Part shown: in pieces, positions 1 to 7,979 of the stretch
Position numbering within the stretch: position 1 is the stretch's first letter
How the letters are laid out: the number at the start of each line of letters is the position of its first letter
Assembly (NCBI GenBank): GCA_026261815.1
Contig: JAMPIT010000493.1
Coordinates: 3,365,501-3,429,500 of the forward strand
Reading direction: 5' to 3'
DNA: 64,000 nucleotides
DNA from: Monarcha castaneiventris obscurior
Lineage: Eukaryota; Chordata; Aves; Passeriformes; Monarchidae
Translations under genes and position numbers: made by a program
Notes under the pieces: model-generated
Database searches by the model: none
What the model saw: the letters and a program-made list of their open reading frames with translations, nothing else
What the model was told of the DNA's origin: nothing

Positions 1-279
1 AGGGCTGCCTGGAGCCTCAGCTCCGAAGGGTGCAGGGCACGAACTCAGGTGTTTGCAGAGCAGCTGGGGCTCCTCACCAGAGCCTCCGGATTTGGAAAAG
101 CCTTTGTATGAAGCAAAGCTCAGCACGCTGAGCTTGAAGCTGTCAATTAAAAGGCAAAGGACTGTAAATCCTCTTTGCAAACGCTTCGAGCCCTGCAGTG
201 GGTGGTTCCCTGAGCTCCCGCAATCTGTTCTGGCTGGGGAAGAAATCTGCGGTGACCCCGTGCCTGCGGCAGTGCGGGC
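1..279. other. Intergenic, GC-moderate, nothing recognised
   Basis: Non-repetitive sequence at the left edge, leading into a G-rich tandem array. Long open frames cross it on the plus strand, but they continue straight into the array and a CR1 fragment and show no protein family signature, so I do not call a gene. Confidence 0.5.
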
Positions 280-598
280 TGGTGGTCACAGGGGTCAGCG
301 GTCACCAGGGGCTGGTGGCCACAGGGGCTGGTGGTCAGAGGGGCTGGAAGTCACAGGGGTCAGTCAGAGGGGCTGGTGTTTGCAGGGATCAGTGGTCACA
401 GGGAACAGTGGCCACAGGGGTCGGTGGTCAGAGGGGTCGGTGGTCAGAGGGGTCAGTGGTCAGAGGGGTCAGAGGGTCTGGTGGTCACAAGGGTCCATGG
501 TCACAGGGGTAAGTGGTCACAGGGGCCAGTGGTCACAGGGGTCGGTGGCCACAAGGGTCAGTGGCCACAAGAGTCACTGCTCGCAGGGGTCACCGCGC
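280..598. repeat. G-rich minisatellite (GGTCACAGGGGTCAGTG-like units)
   Basis: Tandem array of degenerate units of roughly 8 and 16-18 bp, built from the words GTGGTCAC, AGGGGTCA and GGTCAGAG. The plus strand carries closely spaced GGGG runs throughout, so it could form G-quadruplexes. Unit length is variable and not a multiple of three. All three plus frames stay open only because the repeat lacks stop codons, and I treat those frames as non-coding. Confidence 0.85.
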
Positions 599-879
599 AG
601 CCCCATCTCCATCCCCGCCCGTCCCCGGCTGCAATTCGCGGTGTCCCCACAGGGTGGTGCCAGGGAGCCGCTCCGAGCCCCGGCCGGGGCCGCTCCTGGA
701 TCCAATTCTTTGCTTGGACACAATTCCAGGTGGATTTTGTGTCCCGGGCCGGTGTCGGAGGAGTTCCGTGTGCCGGAGGCAGAGCAGGGGGTGCTGGGGC
801 CGCGCTGCACAGGGCTGGTTCCGTGGCTGAGCTGCAGGAGAGCGGGGCCAGCCGGGACCAGGGCCTGTGCATGGACTCA

Positions 880-1200
880 GTCATGGAATCAGCAAGGCTG
901 GAAAAGACCTCTAAGGCCATGGAGTCCAACTGTCAAGCCAGCACTGCCAAGCCCACCCCTAACCCATGTCCCCAGGTGCCACATCCACGTGTCTTTTAAA
1001 TCCACCAGCGATGGTGACTCCACCACTGCCCCGGGCAGCTGTGTCAGGGGTGGAAAATCCTTTAGGAGAAGAAATTTTCCCCAATATCCCATCTAAACCT
1101 CTCCTGGTGCAACTTGAGGCTGTTCCCTCTCACCCTGTCACTTGTTACCTGGGAGAGGAGGCCGATTCCCCCGGCTCCAACCTCCTTTGAGGCATTTCTC
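880..1200 (-). mobile_element. CR1 LINE 3' fragment, inverted
   Basis: About 320 bp matches from memory the reverse complement of the 3' part of an avian CR1 non-LTR retrotransposon. It runs from the 'GGAAAAGACC…TCCAAC' block near its 3' end, through 'GGTGACTCCACCAC' and 'TCTAAACCTC', to 'CTTGTTACCTGGGAGA'. It is 5'-truncated and diverged, with no open frame, as is usual for CR1. The element is one of the main clues that the genome is avian. Confidence 0.88.
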
Positions 1201-1679
1201 AGCCTGAAGCCGGGCGGGAGCTGCACGTCCAGGGTGCAGCCCTGAGGATGCTCCCGCTGCCCTCTCCAGCGCGGGGAACTCGGCGACCTTCCAGGTCTTT
1301 TCCAACCTCAGCAGCTCCACGATTCTCCGAATCCCCAGCCTGCCGGGAGAGCCCTAATGGGGCTCATGTGATGCGGTTTGCTCTCTCCAGAGCACTCAGC
1401 GTTTCCCCGGCGCTGCGCCTCGCTCGGCCGAAGCTCCTAAAGACAAACACCCTTAATTACCCCCTCAACGAGTAAGTGCCGCTTTGGGGTTTAAAATGTT
1501 TTGCTCTCCCGCCGGGTGTCCTTGGCGTGGGAGGACACATCAATCGTTGGTGGCGTTGGTGCCGCATCAATCAGGGCTGAGCAAACCGCGGCAGCCAGCG
1601 CCGATTAGGGACAGCCCGGGCGGCTGCTCCTGCCCGCGGCTGCCGCTGCTGCGGCTCCCGGCTCCGGCCCGGCTCCCCC
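1201..1679. other. Intergenic GC-rich, CpG-containing
   Basis: GC-rich non-repetitive stretch with scattered CpGs. It contains an AT-richer island around 1435-1500 (TTAATTACC, TTTAAAATG) that looks like a conserved non-coding block. No splice-bounded coding exon is evident. Confidence 0.4.
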
Positions 1680-1795
1680 TGATTGTTTGTGCACACAAAT
1701 TAAGCGCCAGCATCTCGCGGCGGTCTGATGGGATGTGCTCCATGATGTGGAACAGAACAGGAGGGATCACACGGAGCTCTTCTGCCGGGGTGAGC
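1680..1795. promoter_or_regulatory. Candidate conserved non-coding element or orphan exon
   Basis: This block of about 115 bp differs from its flanks: moderate GC, no repeat, and homeodomain-type AATTAAG. On the minus strand it follows a C-rich tract ending in CAG (about 1790), like a splice acceptor. It then reads about 35 residues of ordinary-looking protein sequence without a stop, but no convincing donor follows. The plus strand has GTGAGC at its end. I favour a conserved regulatory element; an unknown exon cannot be excluded. Confidence 0.3.
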
Positions 1796-3384
1796 GTGGG
1801 GACAGCGCTGGCGTCGGCGCTGGAGGCGAGTCTGGAGTGAAGCTGGGGGAAGGGGAAGAAGAGTTACGATGGGAAGGTGTTCCAGATCTTTCTGGTGTTT
1901 GCAGAATGGGAAGAGCAGCCCTCTGTTCTGTGAGTTCGCTGCCATGTTTTTTGTAGAGAAAACAGCACCAGAGACCTCAGCACCAGCCAGGGCAGCACTG
2001 GGGGGCCGGGTGTGTCCCAGCCCAGCCCTCACTGCTTTCCATGGGGCTGCGATTTCCAGACAATCCCTGTGCAGGGAGAGCAACACCCACGGTCACCCCG
2101 CAGAGGCAGAGCCTTTGTCCCCCGGTGCCTTTATGCCCCGGTGCCTTTGTCCCCCTGCAGAACATCTCCCGTCCCGGGTACTGGGCCCCTCTCTCCACAC
2201 ATGGACATAACAACGGCCCACCTACAGAAAACCAGCTCCAACTTCAACCTCAGCTGATCACCGAGAGCCCAGGCAGCAAAACCAGAGCACCAGAGGTGGC
2301 ACCGGGACAGCAGCCACTGCCCCCCGGGCAGCCATGCCAGGACAGCCGGGCGGTGCCTGTGTGGGGCTCACTGGAGACAGGCTTTCCCTGGATCCTGTGG
2401 CCCTGGACATTGCAGCAGCCCCCAGCAGCCCTGACTGCCCCAGGGCATAACCATGGAGTGCTCCCCTCTGGATCCACTGTGTGCCAGAGGCCTCGAGCAG
2501 CTGCTCTGGAGACCAAAGCTCCTCCATCTGCTGCTCCCCTGACCCACAGGAGCTCTAAGTGCCAGGGTTACAGAAAACTCCTCTGGACAACCGAGTGCTC
2601 CAGGGCAGGGCTGAGCCAGGGGGAGCCCGGGGGGATGTTTGAATGGATCCTGCTCTGCCCAGGCTTTCCCCTGAAACCCCAGCTGCCCTCTCCTCCTGGC
2701 AGGGCAAGCAGAAGGGCAAATACTGCCCCTCTCTTAGGGCTGTGGCTGTGGGATGTGCGGGGGGTTCAGCCACCCCTGGCCTGGGCTGCAGCTGCGCCGG
2801 GCTCTGTCCCTGTGCTGTGGCTGGGCAGGGGCAGCCGCTTCACCTGTGGCCATTTGTTGAAAGCAAAGGAGCCGCCGGTGCTGGGCCCTCCAGCACACCC
2901 CGCTGCACAGACACGCACAGAGGCACCGCAGGGGCTGGACCCTCCCTGACCTGCACTTTCCTGCTGAAGTCGAGGCTGAGCACAGGTCACACACAGACCC
3001 CTCAGGACCGGAGACATCAGACCTGCTTATTTTTAACCCCCCTCAGCAGAATCTTGCTCAGCTCCGGCCAAGAGAAGCAGTGCTGGAGCCCCAGCACGAC
3101 GATGGGTGCAGGCAGAGGCTGGGACAGGGCTCACACTCGCTGTGCCTGGCACAGATCCTCTGGAACAGGCCCCGGGCACTGCTTTGGGTGCCTTGGGACA
3201 TCAGAGCTGCTCTCCAGCCCCCCCGCAGCCCAGCACGGTGACATCCCAAGGCTCCTGTCCTGCCAGAGCCCCTGCACGGCCAACCCCAGCCCCACACCGC
3301 GGCCCTGCACGGCCACAGCTGCCTGACCCCAGGGTCCGGGCGAGGTGACCGCAACCCCAGCAGAGCCACCCCCGCCACAGCGTT
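1796..3384. other. Intergenic GC-rich, nothing recognised
   Basis: GC-rich single-copy sequence. Overlapping long open frames occur on both strands, as expected from high GC content, but none has recognisable motifs, splice structure or protein-like composition. Confidence 0.45.
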
Positions 3385-4404
3385 TCAAGGGAGAGATGCA
3401 AAACCCCCAAATCCGCAATGCCCCGAGAGGGCTGTGCAGGTGGGGGCTGAGGGGCTGGGGAGCGCCGCACCCCATTCCCACAGCGTCCTTGCCCTGCATC
3501 CCTCCGCCACCCCCGTCCGCTGCCCCGAGCCCCTGCCCCGCCTGGCCGGGGGAAGTGGGGCTGGGGGCGGCCCCGGGGAGCGGGAGCGGGCGGGAGGGGC
3601 TGTGCACGGCTGGCAGGCACTGGGCAAGGGGCAGTGGGTGCTGGGGAGCTCCTCCAATGGCTCCGTTCTTTGCTGGAGCCCGGCATTGCTGCGGCAGGAG
3701 GTGAGCCCGGGGAGAGGGTCCAGGACCTGTGTCCGAAGCTCCTGCACCTCCTGCACCTCCCTCTGCACCTCCTGCACCTCCTGCACCTCCCTCTGCACCT
3801 CCTGCACCTCCCTCTGCACCTCCTGCACCTCCTGCACCTCCCTCTGCACCTCCTGCACCTCCCTCTGCACCTCCTGCAGCTCCTGCACCTTCTGCATTTC
3901 CCACATCTCCCTCTGCACCTCCTGCACCTCCCTCTGCACCTCCTGCAGCTCCTGCATCTCCCGCATCTCCCTCTGCACCTCCTGCACCTCCTGCACCTCC
4001 CTCTGCACCTCCTGCAGCTCCTGCACCTCCTGCATTTCCCACATCTCCCTCTGCACCTCCTGCACCTCCCTCTGCACCTCCTGCACCTCGTGCACCTCCC
4101 TCTGCACCTCCTGCACCTCCTGCACCTCCCTCTGCACCTCCTGCACCTCCTGCATCTCCCTCTGCACCTCCTGGATCTCCCTCTGCACCTCCTGAAGCTC
4201 CTGCAGCTCCTGCACCTCCTGCATTTCCCTCATCTCCCTCTGCACCTCCTGCAGCTCCAACACCTCCTGCACCTCCCACAGCTCCCTCTGCACCTCCTGC
4301 AGTTCCAACACCTCCTGCATCTCCCTCTGCAGCTCCTGCGCCTTCATCAGCAGCTTCATCACCTCCTCCATCATCTCCCTCTGCAGCTCCTGAGCCTCCT
4401 GCAT
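3385..4404 (-). CDS. Orphan coiled-coil reading frame on a frame-preserving minisatellite (uncertain)
   Basis: This 339-codon minus-strand frame starts with a non-repetitive, helix-prone segment of about 30 residues (Glu, Gln, Met, Leu rich; it contains AQELQREM twice). It then runs for about 200 residues as EVQ and REVQ modules. The 3- and 4-residue modules alternate, placing V, M or L at the 3-4 spacing of a heptad coiled coil. Changes between modules mostly swap V, L and M at that position. About 115 proline- and arginine-rich residues of unlike composition follow to the stop. Against a gene: the repeat lacks stop codons in every frame on both strands, the frame closes just upstream of the ATG, and a coiled-coil-like segment upstream (MLTEMLQLQQMQ, about 4410-4450) is in another frame, so an indel or missed intron would be needed. 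I recognise no family. It could be a lineage-specific gene, a decayed gene, or only a minisatellite. Confidence 0.25.
   Translation of the reverse strand: MQEAQELQREMMEEVMKLLMKAQELQREMQEVLELQEVQRELWEVQEVLELQEVQREMREMQEVQELQELQEVQREIQEVQREMQEVQEVQREVQEVQEVQREVHEVQEVQREVQEVQREMWEMQEVQELQEVQREVQEVQEVQREMREMQELQEVQREVQEVQREMWEMQKVQELQEVQREVQEVQREVQEVQEVQREVQEVQREVQEVQEVQREVQEVQELRTQVLDPLPGLTSCRSNAGLQQRTEPLEELPSTHCPLPSACQPCTAPPARSRSPGPPPAPLPPARRGRGSGQRTGVAEGCRARTLWEWGAALPSPSAPTCTALSGHCGFGGFASLP
3739..4335. repeat. Compound minisatellite of 9-bp and 12-bp modules
   Basis: About 600 bp of CTCCTGCAC (9 bp) and CTCCCTCTGCAC (12 bp) modules combined into higher-order 21- and 30-bp units, with variants such as CTCCTGCAG, CTCCTGCAT and TTCCCACAT. 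Every module length is a multiple of three, so one frame per strand is kept through the entire array. The units become more degenerate toward the right-hand end. The strand asymmetry is strong: pyrimidine-rich on plus, purine-rich on minus. Confidence 0.92.
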
Positions 4405-4459
4405 CTCGGTCTCTGCATCTGTTGCAGCTGCAGCATCTCGGTCAGCATCTCATCCGCAG

Positions 4460-6069
4460 AGCAGTGGCTGCTGTACCCCACAGGTCTTGGGCTGGGGCTG
4501 GCTGGGAGTTGGGGTCTTGCAGCCCCCGAGGGCTCCTGCTCTGCCCAGGGAAGGCAGAGATGGGGCACAGGGGAGCCTCTCCCCGTGGAAGCTCGTGGGG
4601 CTCTGCCAGCCTGAGCCTGGGGATGCCGCTGGGACCCCCCAACAGGAGCTGTTTCCAGGCCCTACCATGGGTCTCACAGGAGGGGGCTGGCAGCCAGCCT
4701 TGCCCATCCCAGCTTCCTCCTTTCACCCTGCAGAAAGATTTCCTTCTGCTTTTAGCACAAGGCTGTGAACCAAAGGGCCGGGTGCTCCTGATCCTGCATC
4801 ACCCAAAGCAAACACAAACCCTCCCTGGAAGGTGTGAGGCTCCTGCAGGGCCGGCAGGTCAGTGAGAGCAGGGTCACGGAGGCACTGCATGGCCGGGGCA
4901 CCCCTGGGCAGGGCTGGGTGCGGGCAAGGCTGGCAGGGACAGCCCGGGCAGGTGTCCCCTGGTGGGCACATCCCTGCGGCTGCACCCCTCACACCCAGCC
5001 CCGCTGCGGTGGGGGCACCACGGTGGGTCAGCTGCCCGAAGTGAGCTGTTCATGTTCCATTCCCTGCAGGCAGGAGGGAAGGAGAAGCCATTTCGCCTGT
5101 TTTCTCCCCGTGTTCCCCAGGCAGGGCTCCACCCGGAGCAGCTCTGCCTGTCCCCAGGCACTGGGCAAGGGACCACACACCGTGGCAGAGCGTCGGGGTG
5201 GCTATGAGACAGAGCTGAGGGCAACCTGGGCCACCACAACAGGTCCTGGTGGCACCTGCCTGTCCCTCTGCTGCCTGTCCCCAGCCTCATCCCACACCAG
5301 ACTCCGGGAGGAGGATTTTGCCTGCCTGGAGGTGGCTGTCCTGGCTCCAGTGCCCACAGGAGAGGTGGCAGCAGAGTGCCCCGGCAAGTGATGCCCAGGC
5401 GAGGCTGAGCTCTCCCTGCTGGCACCTGCTCCTCTGGGAAGGGGCTGGAACCCCCAGGTGCCTCCCCAGCGGATCAGGGGCCCACCATCCTGTAGGGCTG
5501 GGCTTCTGAAAGCTGCAGACCCCAAAGTGCCCATCTCCCTTGGGTCTGGGTCTGGGGGGTGACTCTTTAACCCATCAGGCTTTAATATCTCTATTTCTGG
5601 TGTGTGTGTGTTACGTGCTCATTACAGCCAGGATGGGCTGTGTGAGGGGAGAGTAAATCAGTGCAGGGCACGCTCAGCACAGCAAACACGGCCCTTCTGT
5701 GCCTCCCCCCGTGCCGTTTATTATCCCCTTTTAACATGTTTGTGTTTTTATTTCAGTGGATCAGCTGTCTTTTAATGGCTGGTTGTTATTTCCTGCCCTC
5801 AGAGGTGAGAAGGTGTTTTATTGTTGGTCTCTGCTGCTTGGTAAAAACTTCAGTGTGATTAAATTATTAGAAAAATCGTAACTCTGAATGTCCTGACACT
5901 GCCTGGGGAGGCTGGAGAGCTGGGGAAGCTCCCCCAGTGCCAGGACACTCCACGTAAGGCTGAGCACGGAGGAGGGAAAGCAAAATGCAGTGATAAGAGC
6001 ATAAAACACCGATATCAGGCACTGCACCACCTGACACGCGGGAGAAAGAAACCGAGACATTTTCCAGCT
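4460..6069. other. Intergenic, mostly GC-rich; AT-rich island 5560-5880
   Basis: No gene recognised. The stretch 5560-5880 is markedly AT-richer and resembles a conserved non-coding island. It contains a short GT run (about 5600) and, on the plus strand, TTTTTATTTCAG followed after 48 bp by GTGAGA, which imitates a microexon. Confidence 0.4.
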
Positions 6070-6083
6070 CCACTTTGCAACAG

Positions 6084-6093
6084 TTTATTTATT
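6084..6093 (-). promoter_or_regulatory. Poly(A) signal of the Ras-dva-like gene
   Basis: On the minus strand two overlapping AATAAA hexamers lie about 535 bp downstream of the GTPase stop codon. This gives a compact 3' UTR (about 6070-6622). They are the first AATAAA hexamers I see after the stop, so cleavage near 6065-6075 is likely. Confidence 0.7.
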
Positions 6094-6622
6094 GGGAATG
6101 CTTAAAAAAAAACCAAACAAAAAGGGAATAGAGAAAACCAGACTGACACACAGACCACCCTATCGCATGCTCTACACCAGGTACACACTCGGGGCTGCTC
6201 GGACACTGATGTGCCGTGGGTGCCGGGAGCTTGTGGGTGCTGGGGACGAGGTGGCACCGGACCCGAACGTGCCCCGGGACAGAGGCACTGGCAGGGTGCC
6301 CACATCTGCCAGAGCCCTGGCGTTCGTCCCCGCGCCTTCCAGCCCCGCACAGCGCCCTGGCTGACCCACGGCTGCTCCCCAGGTGAGCCTCCCGCTTTTT
6401 TGGGAATTCCCCCTGTTCCCACACCCTTCCAGCCGCCAACATCCCTTCCAGCTCCCTCCTCCTTGTCACTCCCAACCCTCTCCGTGCCCCTGGGCTGGGT
6501 GGGGAAGAGGAGGGAAGGGCCGGGAGGCAGCAGGGGTAGCTGTGGCCGAGGCAGCGCCTCTCCCCACCCAGCCCACCTGAGTTTCCGGGCGGTGCCGGCG
6601 CTTTCCCCGGGCCCCGGGCCCT

Positions 6623-7249
6623 TCAGCACACGGAGCAGCTGTTGGTCTTGTTCATGGGCGGCCTGAGCGCCTGCTCCTTGGGCAGCGTCTCCCTCCTCTT
6701 GCAGAGCGCGGGGCTGAGCCTGCTGGGCAGGTTCGCCTGCTGCAGCAGCTCCCTGAACACCTCCAGGACGTTCTCGTTGTCCTTGGCCGACGTCTCCACG
6801 AAGCGGCTGTTCCAGTCCAGCTCCACCAGCGACAGCGCGTCCTCCACCGGCACCCGCCGCTCGCCGCCGCTCTCCGCCTTGTTGCCGACCACCACGATGG
6901 GAGGGAACTTGTCCTCCTTCACCTCCAGGATCTCCTCCCGCAGGCTCTTGACGCTCTCGAAGGACTCGGCGTCATCCACGGCGTAGACTAGGGCGAAGGC
7001 GTCGCTGTTCTGGATCGAGAGCTTCCTCATGGCCGGGAAGGAGTAGCTGCCGCTGGTGTCCAGGATTTCCACCTTGACCGTGGCCCCACACACCTCGTAC
7101 TCCTTGCTGTGCAGCTCCTCCACCGTGCGCCGGTGCTTGGGCTCGAAGGTGTCCATCAGGAAGCGGCGGATGAGCGATGTCTTGCCCACGCCGGCGGCTC
7201 CCAGGAACACCAAGCGGACGTGGTTCTTCTCCTTCACCACCAGGGACAT
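6623..7249 (-). CDS. Ras-superfamily small GTPase, probable Ras-dva
   Basis: Intronless 208-residue membrane-anchored GTPase. G1 P-loop G17-A-A-G-V-G-K-T24; switch I with T42; G3 D64-T-S-G67 followed by Ser68 where Ras has the catalytic Gln61; G4 N123-K-A-E126, with Glu replacing the usual Asp; G5 S154-A-K156. The tail carries PPMNKTNS and a C-terminal CAAX box C205-S-V-C208, predicting farnesylation. DTSG and the PAMRKLSI stretch resemble the RASD/Di-Ras branch, but the N-terminus MSLVVKEKNHVRLVFLGAAG and the tail match what I recall of Ras-dva, a family needed for anterior ectoderm and forebrain patterning in frog and absent from placental mammals. The start is the ATG at 7249, with purine at -3 (GCCATG). 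The upstream in-frame GTG is not used. Codons are strongly GC-ending, as expected for the local GC content. The GTPase call is near certain; the subfamily is about 80%. Confidence 0.93.
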   Translation of the reverse strand: MSLVVKEKNHVRLVFLGAAGVGKTSLIRRFLMDTFEPKHRRTVEELHSKEYEVCGATVKVEILDTSGSYSFPAMRKLSIQNSDAFALVYAVDDAESFESVKSLREEILEVKEDKFPPIVVVGNKAESGGERRVPVEDALSLVELDWNSRFVETSAKDNENVLEVFRELLQQANLPSRLSPALCKRRETLPKEQALRPPMNKTNSCSVC

Positions 7250-7415
7250 GGCTGGCACAGGATGCTCCGCAGCTGGTGCTCACCCCACAGGTGTCCCTGG
7301 GTGCCTGCAGCCCCGGCGTGTCGTCTGTCCGTCCTCCCCGCACTGACTGAGCGCAGCCGGGGAATGTTTGGTGCCACCGCTCCGCGAACTTCTCCCTCCT
7401 GCTTTGCCGCGGACT
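7250..7415 (-). other. Inferred 5' UTR of the Ras-dva-like gene
   Basis: This is the segment between the ATG and the start site expected about 25-30 bp downstream of the TATA-like box at 7438-7450. It is GC-rich, and no intron is needed to link the promoter elements to the coding frame. The exact transcription start is inferred, not observed. Confidence 0.4.
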
Positions 7416-7434
7416 CTACAACCCCCAAGTCCGG

Positions 7435-7542
7435 CTCATTTTTTTTATCCCGGTGCCTCTCTGCCATGTGGCACCGAGCTGTCCAATCTCCGTGGGCTGT
7501 GGGTGCAGGAGGAGGGAGGAGAGCGGGGCGCTCCGGGCCAAT
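7435..7542 (-). promoter_or_regulatory. Core promoter: TATA-like box and two inverted CCAAT boxes
   Basis: On the minus strand the sequence GGATAAAAAAAATGAG (7435-7450) is an isolated A/T run inside GC-rich DNA, about 190 bp upstream of the GTPase ATG. Further upstream lie ATTGG (7483-7487) and ATTGG (7538-7542), which are inverted CCAAT boxes roughly 70 and 125 bp above the predicted start site. A GC-box-like GCGGGGCG is at about 7523. The spacing fits an NF-Y plus TATA vertebrate promoter firing leftward. Confidence 0.5.
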
Positions 7543-7588
7543 GGCAGAGTTCGGCCCTGCAGAGGCTCCGCAGCCCGGAGCGCAGCAG

Positions 7589-7803
7589 CGCGGGGAGCCG
7601 CCGGCACCGGGCTCCTCAGGGATCGCGGGGAGCCGCCGGCACCGGGCTCCTCAGGGATCGCGGGGAGCCGCCGGCACCGGGCTCCTCACGGATCGCGGGG
7701 AGCCGCCGGCACCGGGCTCCTCACGGGTCGCGGGGAGCCGCCGGCACCGGGCTCCTCACGGATCGCGGGGAGCCGCCGGCACCGGGCTCCTCACGGGTCG
7801 CCG
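7589..7803. repeat. 35-bp minisatellite, six copies
   Basis: Near-perfect 35-bp units begin at 7589, 7624, 7659, 7694, 7729 and 7764, each starting CGCGGGGAGCCGCCGGCACC. Units differ mainly at GGGAT versus CGGAT or CGGGT near the end. Each copy has several CpGs. The array sits roughly 50 bp upstream of the distal CCAAT box of the GTPase promoter. Its high identity suggests recent expansion or ongoing homogenisation. Confidence 0.95.
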
Positions 7804-7965
7804 GGAGCGGCTCGGCGTGGGCTGGCCGGCAGCGGGGACGCTCAGGGCCATCCCCACCCGTGGGGTGGCTCGTGGACAGCGGCACCCGGGGCTGGGGACT
7901 CGTTTGCAGCCGGGGTTGCTGCGAACGCGCCCAAGTCCTCAGTGAAGTGATGAAATATTTGGGTT

Positions 7966-7978
7966 GGGGGGGGGGGGG
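7966..7978 (+). repeat. Poly(G) run, 13 bp
   Basis: Thirteen consecutive G within GGGTTGGGGG…, just upstream of the GTPase promoter region. It is a mononucleotide tract likely to vary in length and to be error-prone in sequencing. Confidence 0.8.
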
Positions 7979-7979
7979 T

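Noticed and set aside
53..1096. Long plus-strand open frame (347 codons) through the G-rich array and CR1 fragment
   Set aside because: Its openness comes from a stop-free tandem repeat. It continues into an inverted CR1 and its peptide has no family signature or splice context.
3131..4279. Gly-Gly-Ala collagen-like minus-strand frame and Pro/Ala-rich plus-strand frames over the 9/12-bp array
   Set aside because: These are the other frames of the same repeat. Compositions such as GGAEGGAGG and APPAPPSAPP follow mechanically from the unit and extend into unrelated GC-rich sequence.
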